Part shown: piece by piece, positions 23,823-34,640 of the stretch
How the letters are laid out: each line of letters opens with the position of its first letter
How positions within the stretch are numbered: the stretch's first letter is position 1
DNA from: Cristatella mucedo
Taxonomy: Eukaryota > Bryozoa > Phylactolaemata > Cristatellidae
DNA length: 64,000 nucleotides
Assembly: GCA_009760855.2 (NCBI GenBank)
Contig: WPIO01000005.1
Location: 13,072,001 to 13,136,000, forward strand
Reading direction: 5' to 3'
Program-made: the position numbers and the translations under genes
The notes under the pieces: model-generated
Told to the model about the DNA's origin: nothing
Database searches by the model: none
The model's input: the letters and a program-made list of their open reading frames with translations, nothing else

Positions 23823-25541
23823 TAAGCTCCTTACCTGATGATCCTTGTGATGATCTAGCCGATCGCTTCTCTCGATTCTTTGTGCAGAAGATAGACAAGA
23901 TCAGGGAATCCATCCCTGCGATGACAACCTTCCCACTAGAATGCTGTTCCTCGGTTCCTGGCTGCGCCTCAATGTCTGCATTTAAACAGGTCACTAGTGA
24001 TCTAGTCCTAAAGCTCGTATCTCAATCAAAGAAGACAACAAGTCCACTGGACCCTATTCCCACTGTCCTGCTCCTACGTTGCATTGATCTGCTGCTGCCA
24101 TGCATAACCAACATCATTTAATATGTCATTAGCCTCAGGTCAGGTCCCAGCACCTTTCAAAAAAGCTGTAGTCAGGCCACTTCTCAAGAAAGCAACACTA
24201 GACCAAGAGAGCTTAAGCAACTACCGCCCAGTCTCCCTTCTACCATTCCTATCAAAGACACTGGAACGGGTCGTGGCAGACCAGCTGAACTCGTATATCG
24301 AAACCTCACACCTTGCTAGTAAGTTCCAGTCTGGCTTTAGAGCTAATCACTCCACAGAGTCAGCATTGCTTCGGGTATACAACGACCTACTTAGGAATGC
24401 AGACATGGGTAGAGTGTCTCTTCTTGTTTTGCTCGATCTTTCGGCAGCTTTTGATACCATCGATCACAAAGTACTTCTAGAGCGCCTCTCATCTCGCCTG
24501 GGCATCACTGGCACTGCTCTGCAGTGGTTCAGGTCCTATCTCAGTGGGAGACTCCAGAGTATTGACGTGAATGGACAAAGATCATCTGAAGTACCTCTAA
24601 AATATGGAATACCTCAGGGCTCTGTGCTAGGTACGGTTCTTTTCACCGTTTATACTCTCCCGCTTGCTAATGTGATTGCCAAGCACAATCTAGGCTTTCA
24701 CTTCTATGCGGATGACACTCAGTTGTACCTTTGCTTTGATCCCTCCCAGCCTTCGAGCACCTCAAATTCTCTAAACTCACTTGCTACATGCATTGATGAT
24801 ATCCGATCATGGATGGCAGCAAATTTTCTAAAACTAAACGATGATAAAACTAACTTACTAGTTATGGGCAAACCTAGTGTTATTCAGAAATTGGAAAGGC
24901 TGACTTTCAAAATTGGCTCTGCCAGCATATCTCCAGTTGAATCAGCTCGAAATCTAGGTGTCATATTCCAAAGCGACCTCTCGTTAGACGACCACACCAG
25001 CTCCACGGTCAAATCAGCCTATTTTCAGCTTCATAACATTGCTAAAATTAGAGCTTGCTTAGATAAGGATACCACGTCCAAGCTGGTCCATGCATTCGTG
25101 ACATCTCTTCTCGACTTCTGCAACTCACTGCTTACTGGCCTACCAGCATGTGCGATCAGGCGATTGCAGCTGGTGCAAAACTCTGCAGCTAGGCTTGTCT
25201 GTCGTGAGCCTCGCGGTTGCCAGGTTACTCCACTTCTCGACGACCTGCACTGGCTACCAGTCAAGCAATGGATTGACTTCAACGTCTTGTCGCTCACTTT
25301 TAGGTCCCTTCATTCTATGGCTCCAGCCTATCTCTCCGACATACTCCCCCATCAGGCCAAGCATCGTACCACCCACTTTTCGGAATCCAACAGTCTAGAA
25401 ATACCTCGTACAAACCTCAAATTCTTTGGAGACCGTGCATTTAGTTCGTATGCTCCCAAAGCCTGGAACTCCCTCCCGACCTGCGTCAGAACATCCCCTG
25501 ACCTGACCACATTTAAAAGGAACTTAAAAACACCTATTTAG
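23823..25541 (+). pseudogene. LINE-A copy A2 reverse transcriptase, two frameshifts
   Basis: Two frames cover the protein. The first ends at a TAA (24,119-24,121) caused by one extra T relative to copy A1. The second, 24,123-25,541, carries [18 protein letters not shown], an intact PQGSVLG and an intact [10 protein letters not shown] catalytic box. A 2-bp deletion near 25,530 ends the protein early, removing the [11 protein letters not shown] tail seen in the other copies. Catalytic motifs are better preserved than in A1, so this copy is a good guide to the active sequence family, though it cannot itself make a complete protein. Confidence 0.88.
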
Positions 25542-25731
25542 GACAGCATTTAGTGGGTCCCTATGATTCGTCCATCACGTGCTTATGGGTTTTGACACTA
25601 TGCATGCTGCCACTAACCACATTTGCATGCTGACCCAGTGCATGTAACCCCTAACCATGTTATTCATTTTGTTTGTTTTTCATGCATGATTTTACTTACT
25701 ATTCTGTTGCGTATCACTTTGCAGCAAATGT

Positions 25732-25771
25732 AAAGCGCCTAGAAAGAGATTAAGTTCTCTGAGGGCGCTTT
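25732..25771 (+). other. LINE-A 3' stem-loop
   Basis: AAAGCGCC pairs with GGCGCTTT, and within it AGAGA pairs with TCTCT around TTAAGT. The same structure ends every LINE-A copy and, in shortened form, every SINE-A. In L2/CR1-type elements such 3' structures are thought to be bound by the reverse transcriptase. That role is inferred here. Confidence 0.8.
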
Positions 25772-25806
25772 ATCAAGTGCAATATTATTATTATTATTAT
25801 TATTAT

Positions 25807-26297
25807 TAATGTAGATCTTTAGATCGGCATTTCGAACGCTGTTAACTAGCTGCTTTAGTAACTGCTCGCATGTCTGTGGAGCTGCCGCCACGAGGTATGG
25901 CGGATGTGAGTAGAGAATGCTGGGAGTGAAAAGAAGAGGAAAAAAGGGGAGCGCGTCAGTCAGTCAGAGTAGAGCTACGGGAGAGAATGCAAAGGGGACG
26001 AATATTGAAGCCCCGATCGCCCTGATAGCCAGTCGACCGACGCCGACTGAGCGGCCCAGAGCCAGCGGCCAGATGCCAGCCAGAGTAACGAAAGTCACGC
26101 TCGCGCTCTCACGCACTACCGAACCGAGCCCTCAATATGCACGTAAGTGCGTGCACCAGGCGCGAGCGCACGCTCCGGATCCGTATGCTCGCACGCTTCG
26201 GATGACGTGATGGCAAGCCCGAGCGTTCGACTGCACGGCGTGCCGTCGCACCAGCCGAGCCTTGTCTACACTGGTAGCCGCGGGTAAAAAATAAAAT
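25807..26297. other. Intergenic, nothing recognised
   Basis: No gene or repeat family is identified. Composition is moderately GC-rich. Confidence 0.4.
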
Positions 26298-26460
26298 CAT
26301 AGCTGATTAAAGAGCCTCTTTTTGTATAGCGATAGAAGAGCCTTTACGGCTATCACCATCGCTTGCAGTGGCGATAAAGGATCGCCCACCGAAGGAATTG
26401 AACCCGCGACCTCGGGACCGAGGTCATGAAAGCAACCGCCTTTCCTAGTGTGTCATCACG
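26298..26460 (-). mobile_element. SINE-B copy 6
   Basis: The copy is nearly full length. It has the tail AGCTGATTAAAGAGCC, the body GATAGCCGTAAAGGCTC on the minus strand, and a head with AGGTCGCGGGTTCAATTCC. Confidence 0.85.
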
Positions 26461-26587
26461 GTATCGGATGAAGGCCATCATAACGCGACTCGAACGGGCA
26501 GGTACGAAATTTCCTAACGACCTCTAAACCAGCGAGAATATCTTAAATTCGAAGCGATGCTTGACAGGGAGCCAGTAAAGCGCAGCT

Positions 26588-26668
26588 AGAAGTGGTGTCA
26601 TGTGGCAGCAAAGCTGCTGACGATGGACTTGAGGGGCAGCAGATTTGTACGCCTGCTGCAGACGAGAA
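26588..26668 (+). repeat. 81-bp direct repeat, left copy
   Basis: The copy starts AGAAGTGGTGTCATGTGGCA and ends CTGCTGCAGACGAG. It matches 27,148-27,228 at about 88 percent by eye (10 differences). Confidence 0.85.
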
Positions 26669-27146
26669 GCGAGCTGCGTACAGCGCCGAGAGCATCGGCG
26701 AGCTCAAACAGGCCTGGCAGCTGATCTCGAAGAGCAGCGCAACGCGGCGCACTAAGGCCAACCTGAGCCGAAGCCTCGTGCCGCACTTGCCGTGGAGCGG
26801 AGCGCGCTCAGGTGAGGGGCGCTGGCGGCGGCGGCAGCCTGCCGGCGTGGCGTCAGTGCTCCATGAGCAAGTGTCCGCGACAGAGCGACGACCCGTGCCG
26901 CGAGCCGAGCCCAGCGCTCACTCTCGGCTCGCCGCTTTCGTGCCGTCCGAGTTGCGAAATCTCATCTTCATCTGAAAGTGGTTGCAGCTCAATCTGGACG
27001 AGAATCCGATCAGCTTCGACTGCCACGCCTACTGATTCCGAACCGACCTGCTCGGACGCTCTGCCCCCGGCGCTGACGTCGACGACTGGCTACGTCGACA
27101 CGTGGAAGTGCACGTCGCCGCCGGAAGTTCGAGGCGCGAGCTTGTC
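26666..27146 (+). pseudogene. Toll: Toll-like receptor fragment (third paralogue, broken)
   Basis: The left part reads AAYSAESIGELKQ and TRRTKANLSRSLV, parallel to VYSVESISELDD and NTRTKIDLRRNRV at the end of the first Toll gene 1 exon. It stops at an intact-looking donor, GCGCTCAG|GTGAGG (26,811/26,812). After about 125 bp of intron-like DNA the right part reads SELRNLIFI, a stop, KWLQLNLDENPISFDCHAY, a stop, then FRTDLL. This parallels AEMRNLEFVSKWFELDLEENP and CDCHAFRFRRDL. Two in-frame TGA codons, a Cys-to-Phe change in the LRRCT and loss of the acceptor AG make it a pseudogene. Because the intron is retained, it was copied at the DNA level, not from mRNA. It covers only about 480 bp. Confidence 0.85.
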
Positions 27147-27147
27147 G

Positions 27148-27228
27148 AGAAGTGGTGTGATGTGGCAGCTAAGCTGCTGACAATGGGCTTAAGGAGCAGC
27201 AGATTTGTGTACCTGCTGCAGACGAGGA
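27148..27228 (+). repeat. 81-bp direct repeat, right copy
   Basis: The partner of 26,588-26,668, it begins at the very end of Toll homology (AGAAGTGGTGTGATGTGGCA). Confidence 0.85.
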
Positions 27229-27550
27229 GTGTTGTGTAGTATGGGATGCCAGGAGCTGGAATCAAAACAGTGGTTGTAATGTAGATTCAGTGTCAAGCAC
27301 CCCTAAACTATTTTGGCGGTCGTAATCTCGGCTAAGCAGGCCCTAATTTTGGCAATAATCCTCATCTGATAATGGCCAGACTTGACAGTGGAGGTTATGT
27401 TCCCATCCCTTGACGAGTCGTTTTGGAATAGCACGCCAAAGTAGCTGAGGGTGACATAAAGCTTGCTCATACATTTTAAGTTGGTCTTATCATCCTTAAG
27501 CTCAAGAAGCTGCAAGCCACTCAAGTACAAATGTCGTTGATGAAGGTTAC

Positions 27551-28030
27551 AATAAAGTCAGATTTAGCGTGGCTTGGGTGGGTCTGTTAGCTGATTCTGC
27601 TTTACAACCAGTTCGTCTATGCTACACCGAGCGATTTCACCTTGACCCGCAGTGCAGCACTGGCTGACTCAAGAAAACACGTCGATTTCTTGAGCCGCGG
27701 ACCACTGCTGCTTGGCTGAATATCGCGTTAGCTATGCCAATTGGCCTCTGCCACGGCTACATCAGCTACGGCTGATCGGGGCACGCTACTTAAGAGAAAC
27801 CGATAGCATTAAGATTCCTATGAATGATGGCTTGCCCAGTCAATAGTACTCATTTAGGATTACTGTTTAGTAATCATTTAGGATTCCTATATACTGGACC
27901 TGATTGTCGCCTATTCTTTGTCTGCATTTGCCACGGTCCACGTTCTATTTGTCGGCTGCGTTATAAAACATAGTAATTTCCCAGCAGTTAACTCGTGAAT
28001 GACTTCACGGAAGCCCTTCGTGTCACAGGT
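27551..28030. other. Intergenic, nothing recognised
   Basis: A 20-bp-scale local duplication (TTTAGGATTACT / TTTAGGATTCCT) occurs near 27,855-27,885. Otherwise no features are seen. Confidence 0.35.
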
Positions 28031-28480
28031 TCTAAGGATAGGTTGATCTGGGTGCTATCGGTATAGAAATAAAAGAAAGGATTGTGTTTGGCGATGACAT
28101 ACCAAAGGGAGAATACAGATTGTGAAAATTAGGGGCCTAAGACCAAACCCGGGGAACCCTTAATTTTAAGAACCCCGGGATGACCGTAGCAGTTAAAAAA
28201 GACTCCGTCTGTCACGAGATGGGGCGTAATTCACTTTAGCATCATCGTGATGCCTAAGCGCGTTGAAAGGCGCTCGAGAAGGATTTGGTAGTATACTCTG
28301 TCAAGCGGTGCTGGAGATCTAAAAGAACCAGCAGCGAGGACCAGCAGCGAGGACCGATACCCCGATCGAAATCTGTCAAGAGGTTGCTGGAAACCCGAGG
28401 CTGAGCTACTAATGAAAGACGCACGATTGTTGTTAGATATGTAACCGAGTTCAATGGGCCAGCGGCTAACTCCCACTATG
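28031..28480 (-). mobile_element. Old LINE RT fragment (LINE-A/C-like)
   Basis: Minus-strand homology to the RT region is visible through blocks matching GCATAGAAGTGAAAGCCTAG-like and GGCGCTCGAGAAGGAT-like segments of LINE-A. Readable peptide is limited (ILLERLSTRLGIT, parallel to [13 protein letters not shown]). It is badly decayed. Confidence 0.65.
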
Positions 28481-29830
28481 GCTCGCTACTATCTATGTCC
28501 GTTCTGGGTCATTACGCCGGGCCCTTCGGTAACAGTGGTTCACGCGTGATCAATCGGGTACACAACACTTTATATAATACACACGCATGCGCTATACAAA
28601 GGAGGGCACTAAAAAAAGCCTACAGAGGAAGTTCCCATACAAGGTAAACTACAGGGGCACGGGATGACGCCGCAAGCGCGAACAAACGTGTTAGTGCTCA
28701 GTCGGCTTCCACAGTCGCACCGTCGCAGGACTCCGTCTCACCAGTACAAGCATACGCCGCCCAAGACCCGGCTAGCTGATTACTCTGTGGTAGACGAAGC
28801 GGACGTCCAACACCGTCGAGAGCTTCCGCCGAAAGAGAGCGAGCACGTTGTACCCAGTTCCCGTCCTCGGAACTCTGGGAGCTGACCCACAGGCTTTACC
28901 CTTCCGGGGCAAGGCGACGCCCAGCCCGACATATCGAATGTCAGTGGGTCCGCCTACTCTAGGGTACATATATAATGCATGGAAAAGATATCGACCCTTT
29001 GCTATCCGCCAATAGAGAAGGGGTCAGTGATCAAGTTAACGACTTCACACACGACAATGTCAGCTCAGCCCAAGCGGCACGGAGAGACGGTCTTGTGTGT
29101 ACCACGACAAGATGAAGGTCGGGCAGGACTGACCTTTACTGCACTGATTTCACAGATGGTCTGGCAGTTACGTTGGGTAGCCCGCAATGGCTAGATGGTT
29201 TCTGTGGATTTCCGTGGAAGAGCCGAGAGAAACTCGTGAAAGTCAGAAATAAAGCTGAGATTGGTACCTCTTGGACGACAAATTACTGCGACCATTCACA
29301 CTTCTGGATAGAGAACTAGATTCTAAGATAGTTTAGCAGTAGCTCAGAAAGTTTTGAAATTGAAAGAGGTGCGGTTGTCAACGGCATTTCCGCCGCCATG
29401 TTTCAATTAGTTCGGATAATGAAAAAGGCGAAAATCTCAAGGGTGTTAGTGGTGGTAAACTTGCATTTCGTTGACTTCAGCCAAGTTGTCTCAGTTACAG
29501 TGAAAATATCAAAAGCGTCGTCAAGTGTCAGGCTTCAAAGAGCTCATGCTTTCTGGCACGGCCAGACATTCGAGGGAGTTTGAAGTGGTCGCCGAGGTCA
29601 GCTATTGCTTTTGGCTAAACTAGTTTAGAGAAGTTAACAGCAGATCAAAGGGAACACCACGGTTAGTGGGCAACCAAATTCGCTGCCATTCAAACCGGAG
29701 AATTCGTTTTGCGATTAGTAGCAGACTATGCAGATGATGACTGTACGCCGACAGCGTCTTCTATTACCCTAGCGCGTTCTACGGGCGATACCCAACTCGA
29801 GATAAGCGTGACGGTAACACATGCAGTGGC
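28481..29830. other. Intergenic, nothing firm
   Basis: A short plus-strand YADDD-like peptide at about 29,730 recalls an RT catalytic box. The surrounding frame does not support an RT, and I do not call it. Confidence 0.35.
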
Positions 29831-29839
29831 ATATGCTAC

Positions 29840-30570
29840 CTCAATCAGCACGAGGCGACAAGCCCAGATTGTGCTTTGTGATTGCACCTGCAGGAAGGGA
29901 GAATACATTGTGAAAAGAAGTGCACTAAGTTACACATTCCTTCGGTACGCCAATGTTTGCGCCCCTACAGAAAGCAAAGCACGTGCAAATGTGAGTTGCA
30001 TATACAATCTGTTGCAAGTGAGCTTACTAAGCGTCCTTGAAATCAAGCGAATGCTCCGGCGGCCATTGAAAGATACAAAAGTCGAGATGTGATGTGGCAA
30101 ATGCGTGGAACAGCTTGAATATGGTGTCCTTGTCTGAGCAGGCTCGAATTTTCGCAACGTTACGTAGCCGAAAGTACACGGAGATGACCATGAAGCCGAT
30201 GCGGTCGTCTAGCGAAAAGTCCTTTTCGAACCGGACACGCAGATTTCGTGTAGACACGACACGAGACATGCTTGCCAAGCTCATTTCGAGGACAGGATTC
30301 TCCGATGTCTGAGTAACACTAGGGAATCAGGTCTTGGATAGCCGCGAGCGTATGCTACTGCTGCTGCTGCCTGGCTGCTGTGCGGCGGCCTTGCTTTTAG
30401 TGAGTCTTTGTGATTCATCCTTAGTGTGCGTATGCATGCTTACACGGTGTGCGCTGCTTTCGGATGTTACCACTAATAATTTCTTAAGGCTTCCTGTGCA
30501 GCATTTGTAAAGTGCCTAGAAAGAGATTCAGTTCTCTGAGGGCGCTATACAACTCTTTTATTATAATTAT
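29840..30570. mobile_element. Old LINE-A pieces, two orientations
   Basis: Minus-strand RT and C-terminal coding remnants lie at about 29,845-29,950 and 30,020-30,300 (AKIRACSDKDTIFKLFHAFAT, shown in part: KDTIFKLFHAFAT). A plus-strand 3' UTR with the stem-loop lies at about 30,385-30,570 (GTGCCTAGAAAGAGATTCAG, GAGGGCGCTATACAAC). Confidence 0.7.
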
Positions 30571-32269
30571 GTTTCTTCTGTGCTGTGTACTTGTTTGCAC
30601 AGTCAGATTGGTATGGGTCGTCTATGGTTTGTATTCGATTCTACAAGGCTGCTGCTGGCCCGGCCTCGGTGAGGAGTACTGCAGTTCATCGGGCCAAAAT
30701 ACCCTCTCACAGCCTTGGTCTGGAGCAGATAACGGAACGACCACTGATCAGCATTAGGCTTCCTCATCTGACTGACTGGTCATTCTGTGGTTTTTGTTTT
30801 ATTCTTTTATTATTCAATTTTATTGACTACTTTTATTTGAATTACTACCGAGTAGATGAGCAAAACCGTAGCAGGAATAGACTATTTCATCCATAAATCC
30901 AGCTCCACAACGTATTCTTATCGAAGCCAAAAAGGCAATTACAAATTCCATGACTAATTTATCGTTTGACTTCGCTAAAGTAGCACCACGGCCGTACTAG
31001 TGCAACGCACTAGTACATTCGAGCGCCAAGCTAACGCTCGCTGCTATAAAATGCAAATTAGCATAAGGCTACCATAAAGAAGCTCCGGAGCTACAGCCAC
31101 GTGACTACTGTGCAGCACGGTGGAATACATTTTGCTCTAACGAAGGCAAACCGTGACGCCGTTCGTGGGAAACACTCCCAAAATCAGCCACTGTGTAAAT
31201 ACTATGCATAAGCATAGTCAATACATGCCATTTCTTCCCATTCTATATCGAGGCATAATCGCTGTCTAATAATAAGCTACTGGTCCGCAGCCTCAAAATG
31301 TCTATTTGCAACCTCATACGCAGTTCGGCAACGAGCAACCTGCGTAGAGCACCTGCAGCCCCAGTACAAACTCGCTCCCAATCACCGATAAACGGCGATA
31401 ATGCACACCTCGTGCGCCTTCGCAAGTCAAGCGGATATATTTTTCGTCAAAACTGTATACAGTGTTTTGGCATTATCAGTTTCAGTAGCCGTTTGCCTCC
31501 GTAACCCCGCAGTTAGTTCGATGACTTCCGCCGCAGCGGCCGTGGCGAGAGTTGAAAGGTTGTCTTAACGGACCATGCCTTTCCTCTATCTATGTGCAGA
31601 TAGGACCGATGCCGAAGCAGCGGTGGCGGCTGCACTCGCCTGGAGAAGCGCAGAACTTGGCGCTGGCTCTGCGCCAGCGATGCTGTCTCTGAAAGAGCGG
31701 ATGAGGATTGGGCGAAGCTCTTGGCGAACGAGAGCATCCTCGAGCCGTCAATCACTCCAACGCTATTAATGCTATTTGCAGGCGACGCGGGCTCAGAAAC
31801 AGCCGCCACGTTACAGTAAATAGTTTGGTCATAAAAATACAATGCAAATTGTTATATCCGTTCAGGCTGCGACGGAGCGCGAGTAAATTTTTTCTCTTCG
31901 AAAACCGCTGAACCGCGAACAGCTTTCGCCGCGCAGCTGGTTTTATTCGCAGCGCATCGAATATATTCGCTCGCGGGTCTCTCTTGAACAGCCAGCGGGC
32001 ACGCGAGAGCGGCCCGTGGCTCGAGAGCAAGGAGCGACCGGTCGTCAGCTGCCGCTCTGCCAGAGCGAGGGAGGTATCGCTTGAGTTCAAGGACGAAACC
32101 TCTCGATCAGACTGAGCCGGGGAGAGCGACAACTGGCAGACGGCAGAGAATCGCCACGGGCGCTGGCGGCTCCGGAAGCGCGGCGCTCGGAACCTGCAGC
32201 CTGCGACCTGCGTGCCGCCTGGCGGCGCCGAGCGAGCTCAGCGAAGCCAGCGACTGAAGAGATTCGGGC
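30571..32269. other. Intergenic, one possible terminal exon
   Basis: No gene is firmly recognised. A CpG-rich patch lies at 31,900-32,270. The possible exon at 31,6xx-31,819 is listed separately. Confidence 0.35.
31628..31819 (+). CDS. Possible 3' terminal exon, unknown protein (low confidence)
   Basis: One plus-strand frame ends SERADEDWAKLLANESILEP, continues SITPTLLMLFAGDAG and stops at TAA (31,817-31,819). It has the look of a protein C-terminus and lies downstream of AG acceptors (for example GAAGCAG at about 31,621). I do not recognise the protein. Overlapping frames are also open, so this could be chance. Confidence 0.22.
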   Translation, partial: GCTRLEKRRTWRWLCASDAVSERADEDWAKLLANESILEPSITPTLLMLFAGDAGSETAATLQ

Positions 32270-32375
32270 TGGGCAGAGCGTGCGCGAGTGCGCTATATAA
32301 TGCTCTCCTGCGTATCACCCACGTGGTCTTTGTGGCTTTGTGGAGTTACGGACGGAGACGCATCTGCACGGCGTA
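32270..32375 (+). mobile_element. LINE-B 3' tail
   Basis: The tail matches the LINE-B end: TGCGCTATATAATGCTCTCC, the hairpin CCACGTGGTCTTTGTGGCTT, then GTTACGGACGGAGACGCAT. Confidence 0.7.
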
Positions 32376-32403
32376 GCGCAAGCGCGCCTTGAAGACGAGG
32401 CTG

Positions 32404-32489
32404 CTCCTGGTCGCTCAGTCACCGGCGGCAGATCAAGGCTGTTGGTAGAGTTTCGGCCGGATTTACTGCCGTATTCGCGATGCATTGCT
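32404..32489 (+). repeat. Unclassified repeat R3, copy 1
   Basis: An 86-bp segment starting CTCCTGGTCGCTCAGTCACC matches 47,769-47,855 at roughly 80 percent by eye. It has no A or B box. In this copy it follows a LINE-B tail by about 30 bp. Confidence 0.65.
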
Positions 32490-32496
32490 TAAACTG

Positions 32497-32650
32497 CGTT
32501 TCATAGCACTTACATCTGTACATGAGCACTGTAGTCGACAAAAGCAGCCTAGAAAGAGATTGAGTTCTCTGGGCCGCTACGTAAAGTGTATTAGTAGCAG
32601 TTGCAGTAGCAGTACCAGTACCAGTAGTAGTAGTACTAGTACTACTTTTA
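32497..32650 (+). mobile_element. LINE-A 3' tail with (AGT)n end
   Basis: CAGCCTAGAAAGAGATTGAG and TTCTCTGGGCCGCT mark the terminal stem-loop. It is followed by a decayed AGT/ACT trinucleotide repeat where other copies have (ATT)n. Confidence 0.7.
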
Positions 32651-32929
32651 AGGCTAGATCCTCATTATACTGACAGAAACGATCATTCAACCATTCACTT
32701 CGCCTTGGAAGTATGTTGCCGTACTCTATTCGAGGATTATCATTTCTGCTGGAGCAACTGACACCTCTCGGCAAGCATACTTCGTTTGTGGCATGGTTTC
32801 TGGCCTTCTCCGAGGGGCCTTCGGAGAGCGAGACTACCAGATGTGGACAAAACGACTTCTTATTGACGGTTATTCCCTGGCTCGTCATCATCCACTGCTG
32901 GTCGACCGTGTCCTTGGAGTTCCACACGT

Positions 32930-33535
32930 GTGGTTACACATTAAAGTACATTGCGAAATTCAATATATCATACCAATTGGAGCTTCGAGCCACCGATTCT
33001 TAGTCAATTGGAAACCGATTGCGATCAAAGCCGGCCCATTGCCCTCGATTGCCAAGCATTGTCCAATGTTGAAGGCTCACGTGGATTGACAGTATTCGCA
33101 ATGTGCAATTAACATTAAGTGGCATGATAATTGGAGCTTCGAACAGCCAATCTCTAGTCAATTTGAAATGGATTGGGGTAGAAGCTGGACCATTGCCGTA
33201 GATTGCCGCGCACTGTCCTAGTTCGAGATTGTTTAAAAGGATGGGGCTACACTTATTAATGCAACGAACTATAATAACCAAAAAAGTATAATCTTGTCCC
33301 ACCAGCTTTGTGTCTAATCTTACCAGACCATCATATATTGGCTTTTGTCCTGGCCCAATGCCATCGATTGAAAGCCCACAATTGATGCAAATTATGCCCA
33401 CACACAGTTAGATGTAACGTGGAATGCGTGTTCAGTTTCGTGAAGCCAATCGTCGATTTTCCACGGATTGCGGGATTTAGCCCTACCATCGCTGTCGATT
33501 GCAGTAGATTGCTGACAGTTATCTAGCAAATCAGC
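32930..33535 (+). repeat. Short array of the ATTGC satellite
   Basis: About four monomers carry CCATTGCC-TCGATTGCC-type cores at about 33,038, 33,190, 33,356 and 33,486, with TTGGAGCTTCGA-type spacer words. The monomer is the same family as the 43-46 kb element. A LINE-A/LINE-B chimera begins at its right end. Confidence 0.7.
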
Positions 33536-33539
33536 TTGA

Positions 33540-34188
33540 CAATGTCTACATTCAAGCAGGTCACTAGTGACATCGTCCTAAATTTCATATCCTAATCAAA
33601 GAAGACAACTAGCCGTTTGGACCCTATTCTCACTGTCCTGCTCCTACGTTACATTGATCTGCTGCTGCCATGCATAACTCACATCATTAATGTGTCATTA
33701 GCCTCATGTCAATTCCCAGCACCTTTCAAAAAAGCTATAGTCAGGTCACTTCTCAAGAAAGCAACGCAAGACCAAGAGAACTTTAGCAACTACCGCCCAG
33801 TCTCTTTTCTACCATTCACATCAAAGACACTGGGACGAGTCGTGGCAGACCAGCTGAACTCATATCTTGAAACTTCAAACCTTGCTAGTAAGTTCCAGTC
33901 TGTCTTTAGAGCTTATCACTCCACAGAATCAGCATTGCTTAGGGTACACAACGACCTACTTAGGAATGCAGACATGGATAGAGTATCTCTGATCGTTTTG
34001 CCCAATCTTTCGGCAGCTTTTGATACTATCGATCCCCAAGTCCTTCTTGAGCCCGAAGTCTGTTGGCTACCGAATGCGTACCGAAAGCCGCTTAGGCTGT
34101 GAGTGACTATACAAAACTGTCCTGCGTAACACCCACATGGTCTTTATGACTTTGTGGGATTACAGACGGAGATACATACATACAATAC
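33540..34188 (+). mobile_element. Chimeric retrocopy: LINE-A body with LINE-B tail
   Basis: From 33,540 to about 34,050 this is LINE-A RT coding sequence ([34 protein letters not shown]). At about 34,051 it switches without spacer to LINE-B 3' sequence (CGAAGTCTGTTGGCTACCGA through the CCCACATGGTCTTTATGACT hairpin) and ends GGAGATACATACATACAATA. The LINE-A portion has no stem-loop of its own. Confidence 0.8.
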
Positions 34189-34215
34189 CTATAGCCTAAC
34201 TCCAAGAGTGTCAAT

Positions 34216-34354
<139 letters not shown>

Positions 34355-34404
34355 CTAAGTTAGTGACTCACTGTTATAGGTACCACAGGCAGTAACGCCA
34401 GCCA

Positions 34405-34640
34405 TTAAGAATAAGTAGGCTGTCTAACTGACGAGCTTTCTATTGCGCACGTTTTTGGCGGCTTTTGGACAGCCAACAGAATTCGTTCACTCAACATGAA
34501 CGAGTTAAGTAGGGTCGAGTTAAAAGAGAGAGGATGAGAGGTAGGGCAGCTTAGGAAGTAGGTAGCACAAGTATCTCTGACATAACAATTGTGGAAGGAA
34601 GTTCCGATGTCTATGACTGGCACAGCGAAAGCTTAGGATA
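34405..34640 (-). mobile_element. LINE-B coding fragment
   Basis: The minus-strand peptide resembles the LINE-B C-terminus with decay: LLNSFMLSERILLAVQKPPK corresponds to the FSLLRETKS region of the copy at 45.3 kb. No tail is attached. Confidence 0.5.

Larger units (their letters stand above)
23776..25806 (+). mobile_element. LINE-A copy A2 with an inverted tail at its 5' end
   Basis: A plus-strand LINE-A runs from about 23,823 (linker) through RT, 3' UTR, stem-loop (25,732-25,771) and (ATT)n. Directly before it, 23,776-23,822 is the last 47 bp of LINE-A in reverse orientation. The endonuclease half is absent. Confidence 0.9.
26490..27550 (-). mobile_element. LINE-C copy split by a Toll fragment
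   Basis: Minus-strand remnants of the C-terminal end of an L2-like LINE lie at about 26,490-26,668 and 27,148-27,550 (readable [17 protein letters not shown]). The segment at 26,535-26,668 aligns with 37,600-37,740, which defines LINE-C as a family distinct from LINE-A. The two halves overlap by 81 bp, duplicated on each side of the Toll pseudogene. Confidence 0.65.

Noticed and set aside
29709-30092. YADDD-like peptide as a separate reverse transcriptase
   Set aside because: The flanking residues lack any other RT motif, and antisense LINE-A remnants overlap the same interval.
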